A stretch of 64,000 nt of DNA from Marinilactibacillus sp042660675 (GTDB lineage Bacteria > Bacillota > Bacilli > Lactobacillales > Carnobacteriaceae_A), in contig NZ_JBHSUL010000023.1 in NCBI RefSeq assembly GCF_042660675.1, positions 1-64,000 of the forward strand, given 5' to 3'. Positions 15,225 through 23,772 of the stretch are shown piece after piece. How positions within the stretch are numbered: position 1 is the first letter of the stretch; each line of letters begins with the position of its first letter. Position numbers and translations under genes: made by a program. The notes beneath the pieces are model-generated. The model saw nothing but the letters and a program-made list of their open reading frames with translations. It was not told the origin of the DNA and did no database searches.

Positions 15225-16062
15225 TATTTTAGACAACATCCCTCGTCTTCCAGTATCAGATTGGATTTCGAGCGTCATTGACTGGTTAACAATCAATCTA
15301 TCTTGGCTTTTCGGAGCGATTCAAGATGGCGGTTCAGATTTCATGAACTTTGTAACTGAAATGTTGCTTTTGATTCCACCAATCGTATTTATTCTGATTA
15401 TGGTCGCTTTAGCTTACTTGGCTACTAGAAAATTCGGGCTACCCATCTTTACGCTCATTGGTTTGATGTATATTCAAAACCAAGGACTATGGGAACCATT
15501 GATGTATACATTCACACTAGTGATTGTAGCGAGTTTAGTATCTATCCTGATTGGTGTTCCAGCAGGTATCTTGATGGCTAAAAGTAAAATTGCGAATGTC
15601 ATTTTAAGCCCAATATTGGACTTTATGCAGACAATGCCAGCCTTCGTTTATTTAATTCCAGCAGTAGCATTTTTCGGAATCGGTATGGTTCCAGGTGTGT
15701 TCTCGGCTGTCATCTTCGCCTTACCACCAACTGTCCGTTTCACGAACTTAGGTATTCGTCAGGTTTCTGATGAAATGGTCGAAGCTGCTGAATCATTTGG
15801 TAGTACAGGTTCTCAACGTTTATTTAAAGTTGAATTACCTCTAGCGAAAGCAACCATGATGGCGGGGATTAACCAGACTGTCCTTCTAGCACTATCTATG
15901 GTGGTTATTGCCTCTATGATTGGAGCTCCAGGATTAGGTGAACGTGTTATCAACGCATTGCAACGTGCTCAAGTTGGACCAGGATTTGTTTCCGGACTAG
16001 CACTTGTGGTCTTGGCCATCATCTTAGACAGGATCATGCAAGGATTTAACACGAAGAAATAA
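15214..16062 (+). CDS. opuAB: Glycine betaine ABC transporter permease OpuAB
   Basis: Membrane channel subunit, 282 residues, with about six to seven hydrophobic segments and the EAA loop (EAAESFGSTGSQRLFKVELPLAKATMMAGI) that contacts the ATPase. It matches OpuAB/ProW and is not fused to a binding domain, unlike BusAB of lactococci. The ATG is nine bases after AGGAGG; a TTG one codon upstream is also possible. The start overlaps the end of opuAA. A terminator-like hairpin follows, before opuAC. Confidence 0.93.
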   Translation: MENSILDNIPRLPVSDWISSVIDWLTINLSWLFGAIQDGGSDFMNFVTEMLLLIPPIVFILIMVALAYLATRKFGLPIFTLIGLMYIQNQGLWEPLMYTFTLVIVASLVSILIGVPAGILMAKSKIANVILSPILDFMQTMPAFVYLIPAVAFFGIGMVPGVFSAVIFALPPTVRFTNLGIRQVSDEMVEAAESFGSTGSQRLFKVELPLAKATMMAGINQTVLLALSMVVIASMIGAPGLGERVINALQRAQVGPGFVSGLALVVLAIILDRIMQGFNTKK

Positions 16063-16074
16063 TTTAAGTACTAG

Positions 16075-16111
16075 AAATAGAGTAGCTTGATACGATCTAC
16101 TCTATTTTTTT
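16075..16111 (+). terminator. Terminator-like hairpin between opuAB and opuAC
   Basis: Perfect arms AAATAGAGTAG / CTACTCTATTT around an 11-base loop, followed by a T run. It lies inside the operon, so it may reduce readthrough into opuAC or protect the upstream mRNA end; opuAC could have its own promoter. Confidence 0.8.
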
Positions 16112-16143
16112 ACAATCGTATCACCCATACACTTGTTATTCTT

Positions 16144-16165
16144 CATCTTGTATATAAACAAGATG
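16144..16165 (+). repeat. Small hairpin before opuAC
   Basis: CATCTTGT / ACAAGATG form a perfect 8-bp stem with a 6-base loop about 25 bases before the opuAC start. It could stabilise the 5' end of an opuAC transcript or act as an operator; no T tract follows. Confidence 0.45.
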
Positions 16166-16190
16166 ACTAAAAAAGAAGGAGAGATTTATT

Positions 16191-17072
16191 TTGACATCAA
16201 CATGGAAAAAATTAGGACTTACAGCAGCATCTGCCTCAGCACTATTTTTGGCGGCTTGTGGAAATGGCGACTCAGCAGATAGTGGGTCTGAATCTAAAGA
16301 AATTACTTTAGCTTATGTTAACTGGGATTCTGAAGTAGCTTCGACTCACGTGGTCGGAGAAGTATTCAAAGATCTTGGTTACTCAACAACTTTAACACCT
16401 CTTGATAACGCGATTATGTGGGAAGCTGTTGCTAATGATGAAGCTGATGCAATGGTAGCAGGTTGGTTACCAAATACTCATGCTTCTCAATTTGAACAAT
16501 ACGGCGAACAACTAGATCATCTAGGAACAAACCTTGAAGGTGCCAAAGTTGGACTCGTAGTTCCTAATTACATGGATGCTTCATCGATTGCTGATTTAAC
16601 AGATCAAGCAGATCAAACCATTACAGGTATTGAAGCTGGCGCTGGTGTTATGACTGCAACTGAAACTGCATTAGACACTTATGAAAACCTATCTGACTGG
16701 ACTCTACAACCTTCTTCTTCTGGTGCAATGGTCACTACATTGGGACAAGCTTATCAAAATGAAGAAGACTTTATTGTAACTGGATGGTCTCCTCACTGGA
16801 AATTCCAGACTTATGATCTTAAGTATCTTGATGATCCTGAAGGCGTCTTTGGAGATGCAGAGACAATCGATACTTTCGCCCGTGAAGGATTAGCAGAGGA
16901 CATGCCTGAAGCACACGAAGTTCTTGAAAACTTTAACTGGACTGTTGAAGACATGGAAGCTGTTATGTTAGAAATTTCTGAAGGCGTAGATCCTGAAGAA
17001 GCTGCTCGTAACTGGGTAGATGCAAATCAAGATACAGTTGATGAATGGACTGCTGGTGTTTCTGAAGAGTAG
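16191..17072 (+). CDS. opuAC: Glycine betaine-binding lipoprotein OpuAC
   Basis: Substrate-binding subunit anchored outside the membrane. 293 residues with a lipoprotein signal peptide ending in lipobox LAAC (Cys22). The mature domain fits the OpuAC/ProX-type betaine-binding fold, with Trp residues in NWDSE, VAGWLP and TGWSPHWKF able to form the aromatic cage around the quaternary amine. The start is TTG, supported by AGAAGGAGAG. It is separated from opuAB by 128 bases with a terminator-like hairpin and is followed by its own strong terminator. Confidence 0.93.
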   Translation: MTSTWKKLGLTAASASALFLAACGNGDSADSGSESKEITLAYVNWDSEVASTHVVGEVFKDLGYSTTLTPLDNAIMWEAVANDEADAMVAGWLPNTHASQFEQYGEQLDHLGTNLEGAKVGLVVPNYMDASSIADLTDQADQTITGIEAGAGVMTATETALDTYENLSDWTLQPSSSGAMVTTLGQAYQNEEDFIVTGWSPHWKFQTYDLKYLDDPEGVFGDAETIDTFAREGLAEDMPEAHEVLENFNWTVEDMEAVMLEISEGVDPEEAARNWVDANQDTVDEWTAGVSEE

Positions 17073-17103
17073 TCACTCTTTCGTTATTCCATCGACTCTA
17101 TTC

Positions 17104-17146
17104 AAAAGGACAGACATGCTCTTATGAGCACGCCTGTCCTTTTTTG
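17104..17146 (+). terminator. Terminator after opuAC
   Basis: Arms AAAAGGACAG / CTGTCCTTTT with additional inner pairing, followed by TTTTTT on the plus strand. The minus strand also ends in TTTT, so it may serve the facing gene at 17154 as well. Confidence 0.88.
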
Positions 17147-17153
17147 TTTATTT

Positions 17154-18254
17154 TTAAATGTCTACTCTTCTATCAGGATCAATTCTATTCCATATGATAT
17201 CCGTTTCCATAGTCTCTAAATCAACTATCTGAGTACATTGATAGGTTTTGTACCATGTTTTGATGTTGGGCGTCATGCTATTGATGAACTTGTCATAGAT
17301 AGCCCCTTTAGGCGTTTGCCACGCTTCTGGAAAAGAAAGGTTGATGACTGCCTTTTCTTGTTGCTTAACGACATTATACTTCCCGCTAAGTGTTCCAGCT
17401 TCTCCAGATGGCTGAATTTCAAATGCACCGAATTGAGGCATTGCTTCTTTGATTTCTACATGGTTCGGAAACGGTGGGTCAAAAACTACTTGCACCGGTT
17501 CAGAATCATGCTTGATCGTCATCTTTTTTAAATGATATAAGCCATTTACTAAATGATATTCATAGAGATGCGTCTCATCCTCTGCAATACCAGCTTCGTC
17601 GATTTCTATTTCTTTCAGTGTGTAACGACCTTTCTGATTGAAATTCGTAATCACTGCATTTAAAGAAAATTCCACATAGTATCTCGTTTGAAAGTCTTTA
17701 GGGAAAGCAAAAGTATCCAGTGTTTTTTCGATATTATTAATAGATAGAAAAATCTCCGTATCTTTTTTTCGAGCAAAATCAAACTCATATAAGAAAAATA
17801 ATGGCATCGAATGCGGTTGCTCTGTGTGATTCCCAACCGAAGGTAACCAAGTCAATGGTTTCGTATCTTTTTCAATCTGTTCATTGATATAAAGGACAAT
17901 TCTCCGGTCAAACTTATCCTGAAACACAAAACCAACATTTAATTGTCCTTCATTATAATCAAAGTAAGCTTCATCGAAAATCGTTTTTACTCTTTCTTTC
18001 AACCCCTTACCGCCAACTGACAAAGGTTCTTCTTCTTTTGACATCTGAAGATTTACATCTAAATAAGAATCTCTATAGCCATCTGCTCTCCAGGCCAACA
18101 CTCTGAACCCTTCTCCGTAATGACTACCTTTTAGGTACTGCAATTCGAACGCAACATACTCTTCATCCGGATCTTTATGGAAATGAAACATGGCCATCTT
18201 TTTGATTGGTGAAAGTTTAAATCTGAACGGGACATACGCTTTACCTTTTTCCAT
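17154..18254 (-). CDS. Hypothetical protein, 366 residues
   Basis: Not recognised. A soluble-looking protein with no signal peptide or membrane segment, rich in aromatic and charged residues and predicted to be mostly beta strands. It has no motif that I can tie to an enzyme family. The start is the ATG with AAAGGTGAG about 6 bases upstream (MEKGKAYVPF); a GTG three codons earlier overlaps the ribosome site. It stands alone: convergent with opuAC on one side and separated from the copper operon by a terminator on the other. Codon use looks like its neighbours. Confidence 0.75.
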   Translation of the reverse strand: MEKGKAYVPFRFKLSPIKKMAMFHFHKDPDEEYVAFELQYLKGSHYGEGFRVLAWRADGYRDSYLDVNLQMSKEEEPLSVGGKGLKERVKTIFDEAYFDYNEGQLNVGFVFQDKFDRRIVLYINEQIEKDTKPLTWLPSVGNHTEQPHSMPLFFLYEFDFARKKDTEIFLSINNIEKTLDTFAFPKDFQTRYYVEFSLNAVITNFNQKGRYTLKEIEIDEAGIAEDETHLYEYHLVNGLYHLKKMTIKHDSEPVQVVFDPPFPNHVEIKEAMPQFGAFEIQPSGEAGTLSGKYNVVKQQEKAVINLSFPEAWQTPKGAIYDKFINSMTPNIKTWYKTYQCTQIVDLETMETDIIWNRIDPDRRVDI

Positions 18255-18389
18255 AGCACTCACCTTTCATCTACATTTCTATCCAAGAACTGGCTAGGGA
18301 GAATTCTGCTTGATACTTTTATTATACCTTATTTCATTCTAGACACACGACCGATTCCAACTCATTCACTAATCTTCTTTACTCCAAAC

Positions 18390-18420
18390 AAAAAGTCGTA
18401 CCGGTAAAGTACGACTTTTA
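18390..18420 (-). terminator. Terminator after copZ
   Basis: Minus strand hairpin AAAAGTCGTAC / GTACGACTTTT with a 7-base loop, ending in a short T run. It closes the copYAZ operon. Confidence 0.88.
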
Positions 18421-18433
18421 AATGATGCATGTA

Positions 18434-18643
18434 TTAAACTTCAGTTACTTGATAAGCTGTAGCTGAAAGAGACTCTTGTGCGCAGTCTTTCGACAGTTTA
18501 CCTTGACTTTCAACATAGGCGATCTGCTTTTCAAAGTCAACCGTAACAGCATCCACTATAGCAATCGACTCCAAATTTTTCTGTACATTTCTTGCGCATC
18601 CTTCACATTTCATACCTGTTATATTAAGCGTTTGTCTCATCAT
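18434..18643 (-). CDS. copZ: Copper chaperone CopZ
   Basis: Small cytoplasmic heavy-metal-associated (HMA) protein of 69 residues that carries Cu(I) to the CopA pump and to the CopY repressor. The metal motif is GMKCEGCARN, with Cys13 and Cys16 counted from the first Met. It starts 9 bases after copA ends, with AGGAGG before ATGATG (either ATG could be used). Last gene of the copper operon. The family is secure; metal specificity is inferred from the operon. Confidence 0.93.
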   Translation of the reverse strand: MMRQTLNITGMKCEGCARNVQKNLESIAIVDAVTVDFEKQIAYVESQGKLSKDCAQESLSATAYQVTEV

Positions 18644-18652
18644 TTTTTCCTC

Positions 18653-21136
18653 CTAAGATTGAATTGCTTGGTGATATGGTTTAAACCGTTTTAGTCTTAA
18701 AGCATTCAGTAAGACGGATACAGAACTGAAACTCATAGCCACTGCAGCGAGTGCTGGGTTTAGTAATGGACCACCAAATAGATATAATAATCCCATCGCA
18801 ACTGGGATACCAACTAAGTTATAAGCAAATGCCCAGAAGAGGTTTTGCTTAATATTCTTCAGTGTAGCTTGACTTAAATCCAGTGCAGTGACGACTTCAT
18901 TCACATCGCTTTTCATTAAGACGATATCTGCAGATTCGACTGCAACATCGGTCCCAGATCCGATTGCCATACCGATTGTAGCTTGTACGAGTGCAGGCGC
19001 ATCATTAATCCCATCTCCTACCATGGCTACTTTTCTACCTTCTTCTTGAAGTTTTTCAACTTCTTTTACTTTATCTTCCGGCAACACTTCGCTTAGCACT
19101 CTATCAATACCCGCTTGCTGAGCAATGGCTTTTGCCGTACGAGTATGATCTCCAGTAATCATCATGACTTGGATCCCTTTATCCTGTAAACTTCGAACCG
19201 TTTGTTTACTGTTTTCTTTGAGTGTATCTGCTACTGCAATCACACCTTGTAGTTGACCATCCATAGAAAGGAACATCGGTGTTTTGCCTTCATCAGCCAT
19301 TTGATCTGCTTTAGACTCAAGCTGACTGATCGTGACGCCTTGTTCATTCATCAGTTTTCGATTACCGAAATATATCGTAGCATTTTCTGAACGTCCTGTG
19401 ATACCGTGTCCGGCAATTGCTTCAAATGATTCAATTTCAAGTAATTGAACACTCTTTTGCTGAGCTTCTTTTACAATGGCTTCTCCAAGTGCGTGCTCAC
19501 TTCCTTGCTCCATTGAGGCTGCTAGTTGCAATAAGGATTCTTTGGTTAATCTGCCTTTTTCTGATACGACAATATCTGTTACAATCGGTTCTCCTTGAGT
19601 CAAAGTGCCTGTTTTATCAAAAACAACGATATCTATACTATGCATGGTTTCTAGAGCATCTCCACTTTTGATCAATACTCCGTGTTCAGCCCCTTTTCCA
19701 GTCCCCACCATAATGGCAGTGGGTGTTGCCAGTCCTAGTGCACATGGACATGCAATAACCAATACAGAAATCAAAATGGTCAATGAGAATAAAGGGGATT
19801 GGCCGGCTATCAGCCAGACCAAACCAGACAGGATTGCGAGACCAATGACGATTGGGACAAAATATCCTGTAATCCTATCTGCTAGTTTAGCAATTGGCGC
19901 TTTAGATCCTTGTGCTTCTTCTACCAATTGAATGATTTGAGCTAATGTAGTGTCTTTTCCGACTTTTGTTGCTCGGTAATCTACACTCCCATTTTTATTT
20001 AAGCTCGCTCCAATCAGTGTATCTCCTACCTGTTTTTCTACGGGTAAACTTTCTCCTGTTAGCATCGATTCATCTACTGTTGTCTGTCCTTTGATGGCTA
20101 CCCCATCTACTGGAAACTTTTCTCCTGGACGAACTCTTACGATATCCCCTGCTGTAACCTCTTCAACCTTGATTTCTTCTTCTACACCGTTGTGTACAAT
20201 GCGAGCTGTTTCAGGCGCAAGATCTATCAGTTTTTGAATCGCTTCTGACATTCTACCCTTAGACCGCTCCTCCAGATATTTACCGAGCGTATGGAAAGCG
20301 AGTATCACCGCGGATGTTTCATAGTAAAGCATCATTGCAAGATCCGCCCCTTGAAACACAATCGCCACTGTGGCACCTAAACTATAAATAAAAGCTGCTG
20401 CGGTTCCTAAAGAAATCAATGAATTCATATTTGGATGACCTTTTCTCAAAGTCTTGAATCCTTGTTTGAAATAAGGTATACCACTCCACATAACCGGTAG
20501 AGTGAGTACGAGTTGCACCAATGTAAAGATTACGGGATGCATCATAGGATTAAGAGGTTCCGGCAACCATAAGCCTATCATGTGTCCCATCGAAATATAC
20601 AGTAACGGGATTGTGAAAACTGCTGATAAGATTGCTCGGTTACGGTAGCGTTGCTCACTAGACTGCTTTTCTTCTACAGGTTCTTTCAAAGTAGAATCGT
20701 TCATAGGTTCTTGTTCCAAAATCGCTTCATAGCCTGCTTGATGCACTGCATCTGTTATTTGACGAGTAGAAATCTCAAGTGGATTATAGGTCACCGTCAT
20801 TTTTTCAGTCGCTAAATTAACCGATGCTTTTTCAGTTCCCTTCAAATGTGCCGTCGTGTTTTCTACAGTAGCTGCACAAGATGCACAGGTCATTCCTTCT
20901 ATTGAAAACGTCGTTGTTTTAAATTCAGGTAAAACAACTGCGTATCCGGCTACATCGATGTCTTTTTGTAATCTTTTTGGTTCAAATGTTTCATCGGCTA
21001 CTTTTACTTGAAGTTTTTCAGTCGCTAGATTGACTGTGGCTTGTTCGACACCTGGTACACTCCCAGCTGTTTTTTCTACAGTGGCTGCACAAGATGCACA
21101 AGTCATTCCTTCTATTGGATAGGTTCTAGTGTCCAC
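18653..21136 (-). CDS. copA: Copper-exporting P1B-type ATPase CopA
   Basis: Membrane pump that exports Cu(I). 827 residues with two N-terminal HMA domains, each with GMTCASC. The membrane metal site CPC is in VIACPCALG, the phosphorylation site in DKTGTLT and the hinge in MVGDGINDAPAL; eight membrane helices are expected. The start is a GTG with AGGAGGGG six bases upstream; the longer frame beginning 24 codons earlier lies inside copY and has no ribosome site. The first bases overlap the end of copY by 11 bases, implying coupled translation. CopZ follows directly. Confidence 0.96.
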   Translation of the reverse strand: MDTRTYPIEGMTCASCAATVEKTAGSVPGVEQATVNLATEKLQVKVADETFEPKRLQKDIDVAGYAVVLPEFKTTTFSIEGMTCASCAATVENTTAHLKGTEKASVNLATEKMTVTYNPLEISTRQITDAVHQAGYEAILEQEPMNDSTLKEPVEEKQSSEQRYRNRAILSAVFTIPLLYISMGHMIGLWLPEPLNPMMHPVIFTLVQLVLTLPVMWSGIPYFKQGFKTLRKGHPNMNSLISLGTAAAFIYSLGATVAIVFQGADLAMMLYYETSAVILAFHTLGKYLEERSKGRMSEAIQKLIDLAPETARIVHNGVEEEIKVEEVTAGDIVRVRPGEKFPVDGVAIKGQTTVDESMLTGESLPVEKQVGDTLIGASLNKNGSVDYRATKVGKDTTLAQIIQLVEEAQGSKAPIAKLADRITGYFVPIVIGLAILSGLVWLIAGQSPLFSLTILISVLVIACPCALGLATPTAIMVGTGKGAEHGVLIKSGDALETMHSIDIVVFDKTGTLTQGEPIVTDIVVSEKGRLTKESLLQLAASMEQGSEHALGEAIVKEAQQKSVQLLEIESFEAIAGHGITGRSENATIYFGNRKLMNEQGVTISQLESKADQMADEGKTPMFLSMDGQLQGVIAVADTLKENSKQTVRSLQDKGIQVMMITGDHTRTAKAIAQQAGIDRVLSEVLPEDKVKEVEKLQEEGRKVAMVGDGINDAPALVQATIGMAIGSGTDVAVESADIVLMKSDVNEVVTALDLSQATLKNIKQNLFWAFAYNLVGIPVAMGLLYLFGGPLLNPALAAVAMSFSSVSVLLNALRLKRFKPYHQAIQS

Positions 21137-21578
21137 AATGTACCCCTCCTTCCTGCTTGCACTCGCACTGGCCAGGTGTACATTGGCAAGAGACTGTCTC
21201 TGGTGCACTTTGTTTTTTCTTATTCAATAGTTGCTCAAGCTGCTCGATATCTTCTAAACTTAAAGTTATTTCTTCTATCATTTGATAAATAATATTTCCT
21301 CGTTTTTTTGTACAGACTTGCTGTAGTAAGGCCTGACTGGATTCTTGAAGACTTTCCTGTTCTGTAATGAGCGCAGAGTATTTGAATTTCCGACCTTCCT
21401 CTGTCGCTTTCACATGATTCTTTTTAACTAAGCGTCCAATGAGCGTTTTTGTCGTTGCTGCTTTCCAGTTCATTTTTTCTTCTAAGACTGTGCTGATATA
21501 CTTACTTGTCGCACTGGGATTCGCCCAGATCACTCTCATGACTTCTCTTTCAGAAGTGGTCATTTGATTTTCTTTCAT
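21126..21578 (-). CDS. copY: Copper-responsive repressor CopY
   Basis: BlaI/MecI-type winged-helix repressor, 150 residues. The N-terminal DNA-binding domain contains TTSEREVMRVIW and WKAATTKTLIGRLVKK. The C terminus carries the CopY metal signature CxC-x4-CxC (CQCTPGQCEC), which binds zinc in the repressing form and Cu(I) on release. Two textbook CopY operators lie directly upstream, so the operon is autoregulated and induced by copper. First gene of copY-copA-copZ. Confidence 0.96.
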   Translation of the reverse strand: MKENQMTTSEREVMRVIWANPSATSKYISTVLEEKMNWKAATTKTLIGRLVKKNHVKATEEGRKFKYSALITEQESLQESSQALLQQVCTKKRGNIIYQMIEEITLSLEDIEQLEQLLNKKKQSAPETVSCQCTPGQCECKQEGGVHCGH

Positions 21579-21605
21579 AGGTATTCCTCATTTCTATTTA
21601 TCGTT

Positions 21606-21615
21606 TACATTTGTA
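21606..21615. promoter_or_regulatory. Cop box 1 (CopY operator)
   Basis: TACATTTGTA exactly matches the known CopY operator TACA-N2-TGTA. It lies between the promoter -10 region and the copY start. Confidence 0.9.
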
Positions 21616-21632
21616 ATCATTACGTTTTTTAC

Positions 21633-21661
21633 AGTTTACAACTGTAAACAATAAATGTCAA
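21633..21661 (-). promoter_or_regulatory. copYAZ promoter
   Basis: Minus strand TTGACA (21656-21661), 17-base spacer, TAAACT (21633-21638). The second cop box overlaps the -10 box and spacer, so bound CopY would block RNA polymerase. Confidence 0.82.
21637..21646. promoter_or_regulatory. Cop box 2 (CopY operator)
   Basis: TACAACTGTA, extended to TTTACAACTGTAAA, matches TACA-N2-TGTA. Its centre is 31 bases from cop box 1, about three helical turns, fitting side-by-side binding of two CopY dimers. Confidence 0.92.
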
Positions 21662-21680
21662 GTTGATCTACTCTATTCGT

Positions 21681-21714
21681 AAAAAAAGACCTGAAGCAGA
21701 TTTCGCTTCAAGTC
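21681..21714 (-). terminator. Terminator after the M15 peptidase gene
   Basis: Minus strand hairpin GACTTGAAGC / GCTTCAGGTC followed by seven T residues. It lies just upstream of the copY promoter. Confidence 0.85.
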
Positions 21715-21727
21715 TCTGGGTCTGTGT

Positions 21728-22948
21728 TTATTCTACTTCTTGCCATTTTGGAGGATCATTTTCAACTTCTGTAATCCGGAATTCTCCTGTCCCAGCACTT
21801 TCTTTTAAATCATCTAAAGCGTCAATATCATTGAAGTGCCACCATTCAGAAGCTAACGGTGTAAAGCCAACTTCTGTCATATAATTTTGCATTCTCAGAG
21901 CCGGTTCCGTGACCGTACTACTCAGCTCCATATTTCTCCAGCCTTCTTGATCTCTTGCCGCGATTGGCTTTGTAAACATCGCAGAAGCCGTACTTAATTC
22001 ATGGAATGGTGTCTGCATCTGATATTCTGTGTAATTTAAAATTTCTGGAACGTAATAGTCTCCAATAATCCGTTCGGATAGCTCGTCGATTTTTACTAAG
22101 GTTAAATCAATTGCTAGTCCTCGCTGATGATTGGAAACGCTTGTATTAATGAACCAGGTCATACTCCAAGGTTCCGCTGTGATCCCTTCTTTAACCTCAG
22201 CGTTCGTCTCTGCTAGTCTATTTAATGCATCATTGACAAGTAACTGCACGTCTCTTGGACGGAAAGTTTCATATACCTTCAAAGACTCTCCATTTTGTAA
22301 AGCAATCTGTTGTGCTGCCTGAACCTTTCTTGCCGTTTGATAAAGAATGGGCATAATAAAAGTTTCTTCATTCAAACGCTCGTTGTATCCTTGCATATCA
22401 TAAAGTGATTGACCTGTCAGTTCAGGTATCGGTACTAATGAAGATGTAAATTTAGCATCGTAACTATTTAAATGATCATAAATGATCGATGGAATGATAT
22501 CTGGTAAATTGATCATAGCATATCGATGTTCCAGCCATCCCGTTTCTCCAGAGATTGTTCGGATTTGCCACCAATCGTTTAGTTCATTTTCAATTGAAAA
22601 TGCTGTCCCTGCAGTTAACTCAGTAATCTTTAGTGCTTCTATCGAAGGTTCTTCATGAAGATTTTGTCTAATGGATGTATACCCACCAGCTCCAATAATA
22701 GGCAACTCAAACGGTCCTACCTCATTCCAGGTTGGTAATTCTACTTCAGGTGCTTTAGGTTCTTCCACGGCTTCTTGATCAGGTTCATCTGATTCTGTCG
22801 GCGGTTCTGTAGAAGGCTGCTGATTTGTATCTGCATTCTCTTCACTCGAACGACTTTGATTTGTTCTCACATCTTGTACTATAAATACTAATAAAAGAAC
22901 CAGTATAATGCTTAAAACCGCAATAATAGCAGGTTTTTTATCCTTCAA
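21728..22948 (-). CDS. Membrane-anchored M15 peptidase, VanX/DdpX-like, with SH3 domain
   Basis: 406 residues. A membrane anchor spans about 7-25, then a Pro/Glu/Ser-rich linker, an SH3b-type domain (about 83-148, ending in TGWLEHRYA) and an M15 zinc peptidase domain. Zinc ligands are His274 and Asp281 in SNHQRGLAID and His371 in SEWWHF, with catalytic Glu368. The FRPRDVQ and EWWH patterns fit the D-Ala-D-Ala dipeptidase (M15D) branch better than VanY carboxypeptidases. It should act outside the membrane on D-Ala-D-Ala or related wall peptides. The start is TTG with AAGGAG. No vanH or vanA is nearby, so glycopeptide resistance is not implied. Confidence 0.82.
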   Translation of the reverse strand: MKDKKPAIIAVLSIILVLLLVFIVQDVRTNQSRSSEENADTNQQPSTEPPTESDEPDQEAVEEPKAPEVELPTWNEVGPFELPIIGAGGYTSIRQNLHEEPSIEALKITELTAGTAFSIENELNDWWQIRTISGETGWLEHRYAMINLPDIIPSIIYDHLNSYDAKFTSSLVPIPELTGQSLYDMQGYNERLNEETFIMPILYQTARKVQAAQQIALQNGESLKVYETFRPRDVQLLVNDALNRLAETNAEVKEGITAEPWSMTWFINTSVSNHQRGLAIDLTLVKIDELSERIIGDYYVPEILNYTEYQMQTPFHELSTASAMFTKPIAARDQEGWRNMELSSTVTEPALRMQNYMTEVGFTPLASEWWHFNDIDALDDLKESAGTGEFRITEVENDPPKWQEVE

Positions 22949-23020
22949 ACAATCGACTCCTTCCTAAAATAACTAGCTTTCATTTAGTTTGATCTGTTTT
23001 AAGTATACCTTCTTATCTTA

Positions 23021-23743
23021 TCACATAAAGAATAGGCTTAATAGGATGAACAGCACTAAATGAACTGGATAAAACCAATAAAATGCCCATTTATAAAAAG
23101 CATTTCTCTTTCCCGGTTTTCTATTATAGAGATAAAAGAATAGTATAGCCACCAAAAACCCGAAACGGTAGGTCACAAAGGTCCCCATACTAAACAAACC
23201 TGGGATGGCATAAAACATTAAGCCAATCAAAGTATACACCAACATTTTTTTATTGAATTGTTCTCTAAACACTCCAAAATTAACAATCCATAGAACAGCT
23301 ATGTAATGCCAGTTCGCTGGATATGCTGCTAAACAGCATAGTACTACAATACCAATTTTTATTAATACATGCATCCGCTTATGTTTTGCAGCTGTCAAAG
23401 CAATCAGCCCTAAGGTGAGCGACCACATGACGCTCGTAGCCATCCCCCCATTAAGGTTAAAAAATATTACATAAGGGATGTGAGAAATTAGCGCAAAAAG
23501 AAATAACCGTTTGGTATAAGACCGTTTATCAGAAGTATAGTGATAGCCCTCTGCTATCAGATAACAAATCAACGGAGCCGCCAGTCTACCAAAAAAATGT
23601 ACAATCCATCTTAAGGGCGTATCTCCTGGATCAAATACCTGCAGAGAATGATCGAAAAACATCGCTGTTACTGCAACCAGCTTCAATACATTTGCATTGA
23701 GACCTATTTTAACTCGATCGAGTTTATCTAAATTATGCTCCAT
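23021..23743 (-). CDS. TraX-family membrane protein
   Basis: 240 residues with about eight hydrophobic segments. Features typical of the TraX family are ANVLKLVAVTAMFFDH at the N terminus, FGRLAAPLICYLIAEGY and the C-terminal WAFYWFYPVHLVLF. In F plasmids TraX acetylates pilin, but chromosomal Gram-positive members have no proven role and may acylate a surface component. GGAGG precedes the ATG. It lies between an ATP-grasp gene and the M15 peptidase, all in one direction with short gaps (30 and 72 bases). Confidence 0.82.
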   Translation of the reverse strand: MEHNLDKLDRVKIGLNANVLKLVAVTAMFFDHSLQVFDPGDTPLRWIVHFFGRLAAPLICYLIAEGYHYTSDKRSYTKRLFLFALISHIPYVIFFNLNGGMATSVMWSLTLGLIALTAAKHKRMHVLIKIGIVVLCCLAAYPANWHYIAVLWIVNFGVFREQFNKKMLVYTLIGLMFYAIPGLFSMGTFVTYRFGFLVAILFFYLYNRKPGKRNAFYKWAFYWFYPVHLVLFILLSLFFM

Positions 23744-23772
23744 AAGTCCTCCATTACAGAATCAACTGCCTC

